64,000 nucleotides of DNA from Curtobacterium flaccumfaciens (GTDB lineage: Bacteria; Actinomycetota; Actinomycetes; Actinomycetales; Microbacteriaceae), in the NCBI RefSeq assembly GCF_004361695.1, contig NZ_SNVW01000013.1:1-64000 (forward strand), given 5' to 3'. The position numbers were made by a program, and so were the translations under genes. Under the pieces are notes generated by a model, which worked only from the letters and a program-made list of their open reading frames with translations, searched no databases and was not told the DNA's origin. The number at the start of each line of letters is the position of its first letter. The stretch's first letter is position 1. This document shows positions 1-8,801 of the stretch, piece after piece.

Positions 1-127
1 GGGGGGGGGTGTGGTGGTGGGTTGTTGTCTTCTTTCCCTCTTCTGTCGGGGGGGGGGGGGGGGCCCCCCGGGGGGGGGGGGGGGGGGCGCGCCCCCCCCC
101 CCCCCCCGCCCGCCCCCCCCCCCCCCC
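1..127. other. Homopolymer G/C run, probable assembly artefact
   Basis: Long uninterrupted runs of G, then C, G and C again fill almost all of this stretch. No gene, promoter or repeat can be trusted here. Such G/C runs at a contig end usually reflect sequencing failure at a strong hairpin. The first normal bases are a half copy of the interspersed palindrome, which fits that explanation. Reading frames that begin in this stretch are not real. Confidence 0.85.
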
Positions 128-140
128 GCGCCTCCAGGCC
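128..140. repeat. Half copy of interspersed GGAGGCGCGG palindrome
   Basis: GCGCCTCCAGGCC matches the right arm of the palindrome family seen complete at 33351 and 38179. Its partner arm would lie in the unreadable G/C run, so a complete hairpin probably stood here and ended the assembly. Confidence 0.6.
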
Positions 141-155
141 AGGGCGCCCACCCGC

Positions 156-161
156 TACCGT
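156..161 (+). promoter_or_regulatory. -10 element of a leaderless promoter for the sensor kinase
   Basis: TACCGT is followed by a 7-base spacer and the ATG at 169, with no ribosome binding site. This is the geometry of actinobacterial leaderless transcripts and is repeated at several other starts in this window (24210, 31936, 36057, 39107, 42944). It is the main reason for placing the kinase start at 169. Confidence 0.5.
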
Positions 162-168
162 TGTCGAC

Positions 169-1431
169 ATGGCGACGACAGCGGAGTGGTCACGGCTGCC
201 GGTGGGGCGCGGTGCGCTCCGGCAGGACGCCGTCCTCGCGCTGGTCCTCGGTGCCGCGCTCACGGTCACCACCGTCCTGTACGGCTCCGCCGGCGTCTAC
301 GGCGAGGACCAGGCGCCGTGGTGGGTCTCCGCACTCGTGATCGTGGCGAACGCCGTCCCGGTCGCGTTCCGTCGGCGGTTCCCGATGAGCGCCGCGATCG
401 TGTCCGCGCTGGCCTTCGCGTCGACGCAGGTCCTGCGGGTGCCCGAGCTCTTCGTCGTCAACTTCACCCTCTTCATCGCGCTGTACTCGGTCGGGGCGTG
501 GTGCGCCGACCGCGTCCGCGCCGAGGTCGTCCGCTGGGTCGTCATCGGCGGCATGTTCGCGTGGCTGTTCATCGCGATCTCGTTCGGCTGGGCGATCCCG
601 AACGCGCTGCCGAACGACGGCGACTCGCTCATCCCGCCCGCCATCGCGTACTCGCTGATCAACATCGTGATCAACGTCGTCTATTTCGGCGCCGCCTGGT
701 ACGCGGGCAACCGGGCGTGGGCGTCGGCGGTCGCGAAGCACGAGCTCGACGAGCGCACCGCGGAGCTCGCCGCCGAGCGCGAGCGGAGCGCGGCCCAGGC
801 GGTGACGATCGAACGCGTCCGCATCGCCCGTGAGCTACACGACGTGGTCGCCCACCACGTGTCCCTGATGGGCGTGCAGGCCGGAGCCGCGCGCCGCGTG
901 ATCGACCGCGACCCGGCGCAGGCGACCGCCTCGCTCGGCGTCGTCGAGGAGAGCGCCCGCACCGCCGTCGAGGAGCTCCGGCGGATGCTCGGCACGCTGC
1001 GGTCGGCCGACGACGCGCTCGGCGACCACGGCGCACCGAGCACCGAGGGGATCGGCCGGATCGGCGAGCTCGCCGACTCCGCGCGGACCGCGGGCCACCC
1101 GACCGAGTACGTCGTCGTCGGGGACACCCGCGACGTCCCTCCGACGGTGTCGGCGGTCGCGTTCCGGATCGCGCAGGAAGCGGTGACGAACGTGCTCAAG
1201 CACGCCGGCCCGGACGCGCGCGCCGACGTCCGTGTCCGGTACCTCGACGACGGCGTCGAGGTCGAGGTCACCGACGACGGGCACGGCGAGCGGGCGGCGC
1301 GGAACACGACGGGCAGCGGGCTCGGACACGTCGGCATGCGCGAACGCGTCGCCGCGGTGGGCGGACGGATCGAGATCGGGCCGCGCGCCCGGGGAGGGTA
1401 CCTGGTGCGGGCATGGCTGCCGACGACCTGA
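169..1431 (+). CDS. Two-component sensor histidine kinase, NarX/DesK-like
   Basis: A 420-residue membrane sensor kinase that should phosphorylate the response regulator encoded next. The first ~190 residues hold about five hydrophobic segments. A short coiled linker leads to a HisKA_3 dimerisation domain with the H-box ARELHDVVAHHVS, phospho-acceptor His at about residue 224. An HATPase_c domain follows, with VTDDGHG and GLGHVGMRERV as nucleotide-binding boxes. The ATG at 169 follows a leaderless -10 element. The end overlaps the regulator start by 19 bases, so the two are co-expressed. The ligand is unknown. The ABC exporter downstream suggests a role in antibiotic or envelope stress, but that is inference. 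Confidence 0.9.
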   Translation: MATTAEWSRLPVGRGALRQDAVLALVLGAALTVTTVLYGSAGVYGEDQAPWWVSALVIVANAVPVAFRRRFPMSAAIVSALAFASTQVLRVPELFVVNFTLFIALYSVGAWCADRVRAEVVRWVVIGGMFAWLFIAISFGWAIPNALPNDGDSLIPPAIAYSLINIVINVVYFGAAWYAGNRAWASAVAKHELDERTAELAAERERSAAQAVTIERVRIARELHDVVAHHVSLMGVQAGAARRVIDRDPAQATASLGVVEESARTAVEELRRMLGTLRSADDALGDHGAPSTEGIGRIGELADSARTAGHPTEYVVVGDTRDVPPTVSAVAFRIAQEAVTNVLKHAGPDARADVRVRYLDDGVEVEVTDDGHGERAARNTTGSGLGHVGMRERVAAVGGRIEIGPRARGGYLVRAWLPTT

Positions 1432-2120
1432 CCATCGTGCTGGCGGACGACCAGGACCTCGTCCGGGCCGGGTTCCGCGTGATCCTCGAGTCGGAGCCCG
1501 GCTTCCGGGTGGTCGGCGAGGCCCGTGACGGTGCCGAGGCGGTCGAGACCGTCCTGGCGCAGCGACCGGACGTGGTGTGCCTCGACGTGCAGATGCCGAA
1601 CGTGGACGGTCTCGAGGCGGCGCGGCGGATCGCCGCGCTGCCGGATCCGCCGGCGGTGCTCATCCTCACGACGTTCGATCACGACGACGCCCTGTTCCAG
1701 GCGCTCGAGGCCGGGGCGAGCGGGTTCCTGCTGAAGAACGCCTCCCCCGAACGCTTGATCGACGCCGTCCGGACCGTCGCGGCGGGGGACGCCCTCCTCG
1801 CGCCGGACGTCACCCGGCGGGTGATCAGCCGCGCCACCGCGACGGCTCCTGCGGCGGCGCGCGACACCGCGGGCGGGACCGGCCCGGGCGGGACCAGCAC
1901 GGACGGGACCGCCGCGCTCGTCGCGGCCGGGCTCACCGAGCGGGAGTCGGAGGTGCTCCGCCTGCTCGCCCGGGGCCTCAGCAACGCCGAGATCGCGCGG
2001 GAGCTGTACGTCGGGGACGCCACGGTGAAGACGCACGTGTCGAACGTGCTGCAGAAGCTCGCGCTGCGCGACCGCATCCAGGCAGTCGTCTGGGCGTTCG
2101 AGCACGGCGTCGCCGGCTGA
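1413..2120 (+). CDS. Response regulator, NarL/FixJ (LuxR) family
   Basis: A 235-residue DNA-binding response regulator. The receiver domain spans residues 5-120, with the acidic pair D12-D13, phospho-acceptor D58 in CLDVQMPNVDG, the conserved T near 88 and K near 108 (FLLKNASP). A Gly/Thr-rich linker of about 35 residues (GTGPGGTSTDGT region), longer than usual, leads to a LuxR helix-turn-helix with LTERESEVLRLLARGLSNAE and VKTHVSNVLQKL. Its start overlaps the kinase gene, so it is the cognate partner. The strong hairpin just downstream separates it from the ABC genes, which are the likely targets by position only. Confidence 0.93.
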   Translation: MAADDLTIVLADDQDLVRAGFRVILESEPGFRVVGEARDGAEAVETVLAQRPDVVCLDVQMPNVDGLEAARRIAALPDPPAVLILTTFDHDDALFQALEAGASGFLLKNASPERLIDAVRTVAAGDALLAPDVTRRVISRATATAPAAARDTAGGTGPGGTSTDGTAALVAAGLTERESEVLRLLARGLSNAEIARELYVGDATVKTHVSNVLQKLALRDRIQAVVWAFEHGVAG

Positions 2121-2140
2121 GTCGAGCCGTCCTCCGCGCC

Positions 2141-2166
2141 GTCCCTCCGCCGCGCGGCGGAGGGAC
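2141..2166 (+). terminator. Hairpin terminator after the two-component genes
   Basis: A perfect inverted repeat with 12-base arms (GTCCCTCCGCCG / CGGCGGAGGGAC) and a 2-base CG centre lies 20 bases after the regulator stop. There is no T tract, as is common in actinobacteria. Confidence 0.75.
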
Positions 2167-2209
2167 GATCCCCACCCCCAGCCGGAGGCGCCCGCGCCAC
2201 CCCTCCCAA

Positions 2210-2215
2210 TAGCGT
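2210..2215 (+). promoter_or_regulatory. Possible -10 element for the ABC exporter genes
   Basis: TAGCGT lies between the hairpin and the exporter gene, about 60 bases before its ATG. No convincing -35 was found, so this is a weak call. Confidence 0.3.
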
Positions 2216-2275
2216 CGAGGGCAGGCGCCACCAGCGTCGGACGCAGGCGGACCACCCGCCGGGGAAGGGAACGAC

Positions 2276-3157
2276 ATGCTCACCATCGAAGGGGTGACGA
2301 AGCAGTACGGGGACCGCCGCGTGCTCGACGACGTCACGTTCACGGTCGGCAGCGGCCGGCTGACGGGCTTCGTCGGCGGCAACGGCGCCGGCAAGACCAC
2401 GACGATGCGGATCCTGCTCGGGGTGCTGCAGGCCGACTCCGGCACGGTGTCGATCGACGGCACCCGGATCGGTCCGGCCGACCGGCGCCGCTTCGGCTAC
2501 ATGCCGGAGGAGCGCGGGCTGTACCCGAAGATGCCCGTGGCGGAGCAGATCACGTACTTCGCCCGGCTGCACGGCGTCGACAAGCGCACCGCCGCGAGCC
2601 GCACCACCGACCTGCTCGACCGGCTCGGCCTCACGCCGCACGCCGACGACGCGGTCGAGAAGCTCTCCCTCGGCAACCAGCAGCGCGTGCAGGTCGCCGC
2701 CGCGCTCGCCCACGACCCCGAGGTCCTCGTGCTCGACGAGCCGTTCTCGGGCCTCGACCCGATGGCCGTCGACGTCGTGCTGAGCGTCCTCCGCGAGGCC
2801 GCGGCCGGCGGCGCCCCCGTGCTCTTCTCGAGCCACCAGCTGGACGTCGTCGAGCGGCTCTGCGACGACGTCGTGGTGATCGCCGGCGGCACGATCCGCG
2901 CGGCGGGGCCGCAGGAGGAACTCCGTCGCTCGGCTGGCGCCGCGGCGTGGGAGCTCCTCGTCGACGGCGACGTCGCCTGGCTCCGCGACGAACCGGGCGT
3001 CACCGTCCGCGAGTTCGACGGCGGCTACGCCCTGTTCGAGGCCGACGACACCACGGCCCAGCGTGTCCTGCAGCGTGCCGTCCAGCACGGCACGGTCGGG
3101 TCGTTCACACCGCGGGTCCCGCGGCTCAGCGAGGTCTTCCGGGAGGTCGTCCGATGA
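2276..3157 (+). CDS. ABC transporter ATP-binding protein, NatA-like exporter
   Basis: A 293-residue ATPase subunit of an ABC-2 type exporter. It has Walker A GGNGAGKTT (about residue 34), Q-loop region, signature LSLGNQQR (about 137), Walker B VLVLDEPFSGLDP and an H-loop in LFSSHQLDVVERL. The last ~80 residues form the DUF4162 tail typical of NatA and drug or Na+ exporter ATPases. A GGGAAGGGA Shine-Dalgarno precedes the ATG. Its stop overlaps the permease start, and it lies behind a sensor kinase and regulator, which fits regulated export of a toxic compound or ion. The substrate cannot be read from the sequence. Confidence 0.92.
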   Translation: MLTIEGVTKQYGDRRVLDDVTFTVGSGRLTGFVGGNGAGKTTTMRILLGVLQADSGTVSIDGTRIGPADRRRFGYMPEERGLYPKMPVAEQITYFARLHGVDKRTAASRTTDLLDRLGLTPHADDAVEKLSLGNQQRVQVAAALAHDPEVLVLDEPFSGLDPMAVDVVLSVLREAAAGGAPVLFSSHQLDVVERLCDDVVVIAGGTIRAAGPQEELRRSAGAAAWELLVDGDVAWLRDEPGVTVREFDGGYALFEADDTTAQRVLQRAVQHGTVGSFTPRVPRLSEVFREVVR

Positions 3158-4230
3158 ACGCGTCGTTCGTGCAGGCGGTGCGGCTCGTGTCCGCCCGCGA
3201 GATCCAGGCCCGGGTCCGCAGCAAGGCCTTCATCGTGTCCGCCCTCATCCTGGTCCTGATGGTCGTCGCCTCGATCGTCGTGGGCGGCATCGTCAGCAAG
3301 GCGACCGCGGGCGACACCACCCCGGTCGCGGTCGTCGCGGGCGTCGACCTGCCGACGAGCAAGGGCCTCGACGTGACGGAGGCACCGACCGCCGCCGCCG
3401 CGGAACGCCTGGTCGAGCGCGGCGACGTCGACGCGGCGGTCCTGCCCTCCGACGACCCCCTCGGCTACAAGGTGGTCGGCCTCGACGACGCCCCGGCCGA
3501 CGTGGTCCAGGCACTCAGCGTCACCCCGCGGATCGAACTGCTCGACCCGAACGCGATCCCCGGCGGACTCATCTACATCGTCGCGTTGGCGTTCGGCGTG
3601 GTCTACTTCGCGTCCGCGGTGACGTTCGGCCAGTCCATCGCGCAGAGCGTCGTGGAGGAGAAGTCCACCCGCGTCGTGGAGATCCTGATGGCGGCGATCC
3701 CGGCACGGGCGCTCCTCGCCGGCAAGGTCCTCGGCAACAGCGTGATGGCGTTCGCCCAGATCGTCGCGGTGGCGATCGCGGCAGCGGTGACGTTGGCGGT
3801 GACCGGGCAGGACAACATGTTCACGGTGCTCGGCCCGAGCATGCTCTGGTTCGTCGGCTTCTTCGCGATCGGGTTCGTGCTCATCGCGTCGCTGTTCGCC
3901 GCGGCGGCCGTGCTGGTGTCGCGTCAGGAGGACGTCGGCAGCGTCACCACCCCGGTGATGATGCTCGTGATGATCCCGTACATCCTCATCATCGTCGCGT
4001 ACAACAACCCGACGATCCTCGGCGTGATGTCGTACGTGCCGTTCAGTGCACCGATCGGCATGCCGATGCGGATCTTCCTCGGGACCGCGGAGTGGTGGGA
4101 GCCGATCCTGTCCCTCGTCATCGTCGCCGTCTCGGTGGTGCTGGTGGTGCTCGTCGGCGCGCGGATCTACGAGAACGCGCTCCTGCGCACCGGCAGCCGG
4201 GTGAAGCTGACGGAGGCGCTGCGCGGCTGA
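3154..4230 (+). CDS. ABC-2 family permease, NatB-like
   Basis: A 358-residue membrane subunit partnering the ATPase just upstream, with an ATGA overlap that implies translational coupling. One N-terminal membrane segment (about residues 24-46) is followed by a large extracytoplasmic loop rich in Asp and Ala. Five or six further membrane segments lie between about 130 and 350. The motif VVEEKSTRVVEILMAA before the membrane block is characteristic of NatB-type permeases (ABC2_membrane_3 family). The gene ends 10 bases before a bidirectional hairpin. It could equally be an antibiotic or Na+ exporter. Confidence 0.9.
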   Translation: MNASFVQAVRLVSAREIQARVRSKAFIVSALILVLMVVASIVVGGIVSKATAGDTTPVAVVAGVDLPTSKGLDVTEAPTAAAAERLVERGDVDAAVLPSDDPLGYKVVGLDDAPADVVQALSVTPRIELLDPNAIPGGLIYIVALAFGVVYFASAVTFGQSIAQSVVEEKSTRVVEILMAAIPARALLAGKVLGNSVMAFAQIVAVAIAAAVTLAVTGQDNMFTVLGPSMLWFVGFFAIGFVLIASLFAAAAVLVSRQEDVGSVTTPVMMLVMIPYILIIVAYNNPTILGVMSYVPFSAPIGMPMRIFLGTAEWWEPILSLVIVAVSVVLVVLVGARIYENALLRTGSRVKLTEALRG

Positions 4231-4240
4231 CACCGCGATC

Positions 4241-4299
4241 TGGACGGGAGGCCCGGATCACGTGAGCAGGTCTGCTCACGTGATCCGGGCCTCCAGTCC
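4241..4299. terminator. Bidirectional hairpin between convergent genes
   Basis: A near-perfect inverted repeat: left arm from 4242 (GGACGGGAGGCCCGGATCAC...), right arm to 4299, about 27 bases each, one mismatch and a 4-base loop. It lies between convergently transcribed genes and should stop both. The outer part belongs to the interspersed GGAGGCGCGG family, but the stem interior (GATCACGTGAGCA) is unique to this copy. Confidence 0.85.
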
Positions 4300-4314
4300 G
4301 TTGCCCGGTGCCGG

Positions 4315-4818
4315 TCAGGCGCTCAGCGTCGCGAAGGCGGACCGGTGCCAGACCAGCGGGCTGTGCGCGAAGTCGGACATGAGCCCGAGCACCCGGAGCA
4401 CCACGATGTCGTGGTCGCCGGCCGGGTAGGTGTGCTCGACGGAGCACTCGAGCCAGATCGGCGCGCCCTCGAGGAAGACGGAGCCGGTCTCGGACACCGC
4501 GGTCTCCACGCCGACGAACCGGACCGACTTGTCCCGCGACGCGAGCTGCCGCGTGACCTGCGCGTGCCCCTCACCGAGGATCGAGACGCCGATGGTCCCG
4601 GCACCCGCGAGCACCGGCCACGTCGTCGACGTGTGCTGCACGGCGAACATGACCAGCGGCGGGTCCTGCGACACCCCGACGGTGAACGACGACGCGACGA
4701 GCACGGTCGGTTCGTCGTCCACGATCGCGGACAGCGCGGCGACGCCGCACGGGAAGCCGGAGAAGGCCTGTCGGAGGGCGGTGAGGTCGGGCGCCTCGGT
4801 GGAGTACGGGCTGATCAT
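4315..4818 (-). CDS. Flavin reductase domain protein, RutF/HpaC-like
   Basis: A 167-residue protein of the flavin reductase-like, FMN-binding split-barrel family. These enzymes use NAD(P)H to supply reduced flavin to two-component monooxygenases. Family features visible are FSGFPCGVAALSA at the start, VASSFTVGVSQDPPLVMFAV in the flavin-binding region, and the C-terminal HDIVVLRVLGL then PLVWHRSAFATL, the tail seen in RutF and HpaC. Its ATG overlaps the stop of an FMN reductase gene. It lies opposite the operon that encodes a RutA-like monooxygenase, so it is a good candidate for that enzyme's reductase. The pairing is inferred from position. Confidence 0.85.
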   Translation of the reverse strand: MISPYSTEAPDLTALRQAFSGFPCGVAALSAIVDDEPTVLVASSFTVGVSQDPPLVMFAVQHTSTTWPVLAGAGTIGVSILGEGHAQVTRQLASRDKSVRFVGVETAVSETGSVFLEGAPIWLECSVEHTYPAGDHDIVVLRVLGLMSDFAHSPLVWHRSAFATLSA

Positions 4819-5330
4819 GAGCGGGTTCCTTCCTGGAGGCTCGTGGCCGTGCCGAGGAGGACGCCGCGCCAGCGCGCGACCCAGGCCTCCGTCGACGCGG
4901 GCTCCGAGTAGTGCTTGTCGTTGAGGTACAGGGCCGGTGCGGGCACGGTCGCGCCGAGCTCGACGAGGACCGGCTTGAGGAACACCTCGGGGGCGAGGGC
5001 GTGTGCCGGACCGGCGCCGAGCATGAGCGGGACGGCGACGACGTCGGCGAGGCCGTCGCCCGTCGCGAACTGGTCGAGGAAGAGCTTGAGGACGCCCGTG
5101 TAGGTCGCCTTGTACGTCGGCGACGCGACGACGACGAGGTCCGAGCCGGACACGGCGCGGACGGCCTCGGCCACCGCCTCGTCGCCCCAGCCGAGGAGGC
5201 CCGGCCCGAGCTCGATGACGTCCACGACGTGGTCGGGCGCGCGGCCGGTGAGCCGCTCGAGGACGACCGTCGCGGCGTCGAGCGTCCGCGATGCCGGCTT
5301 GGGGTTGCCGGCGACGACGGTGGTGATCAT
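4815..5330 (-). CDS. NADPH-dependent FMN reductase, SsuE/MsuE-like
   Basis: A 171-residue flavodoxin-fold reductase (FMN_red family) that reduces free FMN with NAD(P)H. It shows the family N-terminus TTVVAGNPKPASRT, the flavin-contacting VVASPTYKATYTGVLKLF around residues 75-95, and a length typical of SsuE. The ATG at 5330 has an AGGAG Shine-Dalgarno seven bases upstream; longer readings of this frame lack one. The stop overlaps the RutF-like gene, so the two reductases are co-translated. Together they face the monooxygenase operon across a 676-base control region. Two reductases for one monooxygenase is unusual, and one may serve another enzyme. Confidence 0.85.
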   Translation of the reverse strand: MITTVVAGNPKPASRTLDAATVVLERLTGRAPDHVVDVIELGPGLLGWGDEAVAEAVRAVSGSDLVVVASPTYKATYTGVLKLFLDQFATGDGLADVVAVPLMLGAGPAHALAPEVFLKPVLVELGATVPAPALYLNDKHYSEPASTEAWVARWRGVLLGTATSLQEGTRS

Positions 5331-6006
5331 CGGTCTGCTCCTGCCGTGTGGCGATCGGGGGGGGTGGTCGTGAGTGCAGTCCATCCGCCGTTCGTTTCGC
5401 CTCCGTGGCGGCGTCGTATCGGTCGGGTTACGCCATCGGTCCGACGCGGCGCGGGACGGAATGCCCCGGTCAGAGCAGCCCTGCGCGGCACCGGGTCCGC
5501 CATTCCGCCAGCGCGGCACGCCCCCGGTCCGACGACATTCCGAGAGAGCCGTTACCGGAAGTCGACGTGATTGCGTCCGGCGTGTTTCGCCCGCCCGTCG
5601 CCGCCCGCTGATCCCGCGGATCGGCGTGCTGCCGCGGCGGGGCGGCGGAACAGTGCGGGCCGGATCCGCGCGGGAGGGAGCGGTTCCGACCGATCCGCCG
5701 TGGTGGCCTAACACCAGCGAAACAAACGCCTAACAGGACCGTTACCGCGGGGCGCCCTGCTCCGTGCCGCTGGCCGTTACATTCGCATCAGCCCCACCGC
5801 AGCGGCCCCGTCACCGGGACGCCTCGCCGCCGGCGGAGCGCTTCTCTCCCGCACCCCGAGCCGTGACTTGGTCCACCGTCCTGTGTGCTTCCGTCGCCGA
5901 CCCCGCGCTGCGGGGCGTTCGGCGTCCCCACGCACCGCACCGCTTCCCCGCACCTGCACCGCTTCCCCGCACCGTCCCGCTCCACCGTCCTGGAGGTCTC
6001 CGACCG
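5331..6006. promoter_or_regulatory. Divergent control region of the catabolic locus
   Basis: This 676-base gap holds no gene I can support. It separates the two reductase genes from the importer operon and should contain both promoters and binding sites for the TetR and GntR regulators at the operon end. Short repeats stand out: GCCTAACA at 5706 and 5728, 22 bases (two helical turns) apart; CCGTTAC at about 5549, 5739 and 5772; and GTTTCGC at about 5393 and 5582, with a reverse copy near 5717. The last ~70 bases repeat CGCACCGCTTCCCCGCACC-like units. The sites are candidates only. Confidence 0.45.
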
Positions 6007-7188
6007 ATGTCGTCCCCCGCACCGTCCCGAACGCGGCTCGCCCGCCCCGCGCTCCTCGCCGCCGCCCTCGCCGGCGTGCTGTTCCTGTCCGCCTGCTCCG
6101 CCACGTCCACCGCCTCGACCGGGTCCGCCGACGACTCCGCCGGGGTCGAGCACGCGACCGCCCAGATCACGGCCGCGAGCGTCGACCCGGAGTTCACCTT
6201 CAAGGGGGCCCCGTTCGACCTGTCCGGCATCGCCGGCAAGACGATCTTCAACATCCCGAACTCGTCGGCGGTGCCGTTCATCACCTCGGTCGACGAGGCC
6301 GGCGAGAAGCTCGTGAAGCAGTACGGCGCGAAGTGGATCGAGTACACGAACCAGGGCACGCCGACGGAGCACTCCGCCGGCATCGACCAGGCGATCAGCC
6401 GCGGCGCCGACATCATCATCCTGGCGCAGGGTGTCAACGGCGAGCTCATCGTGCCGGCCCTCAAGCGCGCCAAGGCCGCCGGCATCCCGGTGCTGATCAG
6501 CCACACGTACCAGACGGGCGAGGCGCTCCCCGAGCAGCTGCAGGACCTCGTCGCCGCCCAGGTCACCGCGCCGTTCCACGAGTCCGCGAAGCTCAACGCC
6601 GACTGGGCCATCAAGGAGACCAAGGGCCAGGGTGACGTCCTCATCATCACGTCGTCCGAGGTCCCGCCGTCCGACGGCATCGTCAAGGCGATGCAGGAGG
6701 AGTTCGAGGAGCACTGCGACGGCTGCTCGGTCAAGGTGACCAACGTGCCCGTCTCCGACTGGGCCACGAAGATCTCGTCCACCGTGCAGTCGGCGATCCA
6801 GGCCAACCCGAACCTCGACTACGTCCTGCCCGTCTACGACTCGATGACCCTCTACGTCGAGGCCGGGGTCACCGCCGCCGGCAAGACCGGTCAGGTGTTC
6901 ACCTCGTCGTACAACGGCACCCCCGCCGTGCTGAAGATCCTGCAGGAGGGCAACGTCCTCACGATGGACATCGGCGAGAACATGGAGTGGCTCGCGTACG
7001 CCACGATCGACCAGGCCGGACGTGTCCTCACCGACACCCCGATCATCGAGGACGGCGACGAGCGGACCCCGCTCAAGGTCTTCACCAAGGACAACGTCGA
7101 CGAGACCGGCACGCCGCCGGAGCCGAGCAAGGGCTACGGCGACGCCTACAAGACCGGGTACGAGGCCATCTGGGGCGCGGCGAAGTGA
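6007..7188 (+). CDS. Sugar-class ABC importer substrate-binding lipoprotein
   Basis: A 393-residue lipoprotein of the periplasmic-binding-protein 4 family (ribose/autoinducer-2 class). An Arg-rich N-terminus and hydrophobic stretch end in the lipobox LSAC, lipidated Cys30. The start is the ATG at 6007 with GGAGG ten bases upstream. Mature-protein features include the two-lobe pattern with GADIIILAQGVNGELIVPALKRAKAAGIPV at about 140-165 (only partly shown by the key block GADIIIL and KAAGIPV). It opens a coupled operon with an RbsA-like ATPase and RbsC-like permease. The ligand is more likely the heterocycle degraded by the downstream enzymes, or its nucleoside, than a simple sugar; that is inference. 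Confidence 0.88.
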   Translation: MSSPAPSRTRLARPALLAAALAGVLFLSACSATSTASTGSADDSAGVEHATAQITAASVDPEFTFKGAPFDLSGIAGKTIFNIPNSSAVPFITSVDEAGEKLVKQYGAKWIEYTNQGTPTEHSAGIDQAISRGADIIILAQGVNGELIVPALKRAKAAGIPVLISHTYQTGEALPEQLQDLVAAQVTAPFHESAKLNADWAIKETKGQGDVLIITSSEVPPSDGIVKAMQEEFEEHCDGCSVKVTNVPVSDWATKISSTVQSAIQANPNLDYVLPVYDSMTLYVEAGVTAAGKTGQVFTSSYNGTPAVLKILQEGNVLTMDIGENMEWLAYATIDQAGRVLTDTPIIEDGDERTPLKVFTKDNVDETGTPPEPSKGYGDAYKTGYEAIWGAAK

Positions 7189-8801
7189 GCGCCACCCGGG
7201 AGGCACCGGTCGCGCCGACGCACGACACCGCACCGGTCCTGCGCATCAGCGGGCTCACCAAGCGCTTCGGCGGTCTCACCGCGCTCGACGACGTCGAGCT
7301 CGAGGTCCGCCCGGGTCAGGTGCACGCGCTGCTCGGCGAGAACGGGTCGGGCAAGTCGACCCTCATCAAGATCCTCTCCGGCACGTACGCGCCGGAACCG
7401 GGAGCGACGATCGAGGTCCGCGGCACCCGGCTCCCCGTGCCGGTGCCCCCCGGGTACTTCCGCCGAGTCGGCATCAGCTTCGTCCACCAGGACCTCGCGC
7501 TCGTGCCGTCGCTCAGCGTCACCGAGAACCTCCGGCTCGCCACCGTCGTGGCCGGCCGCGGGCCGTTCGTCCGCTGGGGCGCCGAGCACCGCGCCGCTGC
7601 CGAACTGTTCGCCCGGTACGGCGTGGACATCGATCCGCGGGCCCGGATCGAGGAGCTGACCGACACCCAGAAGGCCCTCGTCGCCATCCTCCGCGCGGTC
7701 GCCGAACTCGGCGGAGAGCGGTCGCTCATGGTGCTCGACGAGCCGACCGTGTTCCTGCCGAAGGAGGACGCGGACCTGCTGTTCCGCGTCGTCAAGGAGC
7801 TCGTCTCCGACGGTCGGACCTCGGCCCTGCTGGTGTCCCACGACATGTCCGAGGTGCTCGAGCACGCCGACCGGGTCACCGTCCTCCGCGCCGGCCGCGT
7901 CCAGGCGCACCGGGACACCGCGACCACCACGGCGGACGAGCTCGTCTCGCTCATCGTCGGTCGCGGTCTCGACGGCGCGGCGGACCGGACCCCGCGCCCC
8001 GCCACCACCGGGGACGCCGTCGTGACGGTCCGCGATCTGCACGTCGGGATCGTCGAGGGGCTGTCCTTCGACGTCGCCGACGGTGAGGTCGTCGGCATCA
8101 CCGGCCTGGCCGGCTCCGGCGTCGAGGACGTCCTGCCCGGCCTGTACGGCGCCCGCCCGGCGACCGGGTCGCTCACCGTGCAGGACGCCGCCGTCGACCT
8201 CGCCCGCACCACCCCCGGCGGCTCGATCGCCCGCGGCGTCGTCTACGTCCCCGCCGACCGGAAGCGTGAGGGTGGTGCGCTGACCCTGTCGGTCGAGCAG
8301 AACGTCACACTCCCCGTCCTCGGCCGGCTCCGCGGGCTGCTCGGGCTCTCGCCGGCCCGCGAGCGCGCACACGTGGCCGGGCTCGTCCGCGACTACGACG
8401 TCCGACCCGCCGACCCCTCGGCGCTGTTCGGCACCCTGTCCGGCGGCAACCAGCAGAAGGCCGTCCTCGCCAAGTGGATGCAGGACGACCCACGCCTGGT
8501 GCTCCTGCAGGAACCGACGCAGGGCATCGACGTGGGTGCCCGGGCCGCGATCTTCTCGATGCTCCGCCGGAGCGCCGAACAGGGCGTCTCGATCGTCTGC
8601 GCCTCAACCGACTACGACCAGCTCGCCCGGATGTGCGACCGCGTCGTCGTCCTCGCCCACGGCCGCGTCCACGACGTGCTCACCGACGACCGCATCGACC
8701 GCGACGTCATCGCGGCCGCCGTCGTCGCCAGCCTCGTCGACCCCGCGGCCGGCGTCGACCCCTCCCCCGCTGCTGCTGCCCCCGTCAAGGAGAACGCCTG
8801 A
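7185..8801 (+). CDS. ABC importer ATPase with two nucleotide-binding domains, RbsA/MglA-like
   Basis: A 538-residue fused double ATPase for a carbohydrate-class importer. The first domain has Walker [10 protein letters not shown] (about residue 47) and Walker [12 protein letters not shown]. The second has the degenerate Walker [10 protein letters not shown] usual in this family, signature LSGGNQQK, and [14 protein letters not shown]. The first-domain signature is atypical ([16 protein letters not shown] rather than LSVAQQQ). The GTG at 7185 overlaps the previous stop, indicating translational coupling. It powers the permease that follows, and the complete importer lies ahead of the ring-opening enzymes. 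Confidence 0.92.
   Translation: MSATREAPVAPTHDTAPVLRISGLTKRFGGLTALDDVELEVRPGQVHALLGENGSGKSTLIKILSGTYAPEPGATIEVRGTRLPVPVPPGYFRRVGISFVHQDLALVPSLSVTENLRLATVVAGRGPFVRWGAEHRAAAELFARYGVDIDPRARIEELTDTQKALVAILRAVAELGGERSLMVLDEPTVFLPKEDADLLFRVVKELVSDGRTSALLVSHDMSEVLEHADRVTVLRAGRVQAHRDTATTTADELVSLIVGRGLDGAADRTPRPATTGDAVVTVRDLHVGIVEGLSFDVADGEVVGITGLAGSGVEDVLPGLYGARPATGSLTVQDAAVDLARTTPGGSIARGVVYVPADRKREGGALTLSVEQNVTLPVLGRLRGLLGLSPARERAHVAGLVRDYDVRPADPSALFGTLSGGNQQKAVLAKWMQDDPRLVLLQEPTQGIDVGARAAIFSMLRRSAEQGVSIVCASTDYDQLARMCDRVVVLAHGRVHDVLTDDRIDRDVIAAAVVASLVDPAAGVDPSPAAAAPVKENA

Noticed and set aside
9-833. Proline/glycine-rich reading frames starting in the G/C run
   Set aside because: They arise from the homopolymer artefact and run as shadows across the sensor kinase.
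681-2255. Long antisense frames opposite the two-component genes
   Set aside because: In this high-GC DNA antisense frames lack stops; composition is Arg/Pro-rich with no domains. The same applies to the many other long shadows in the window.
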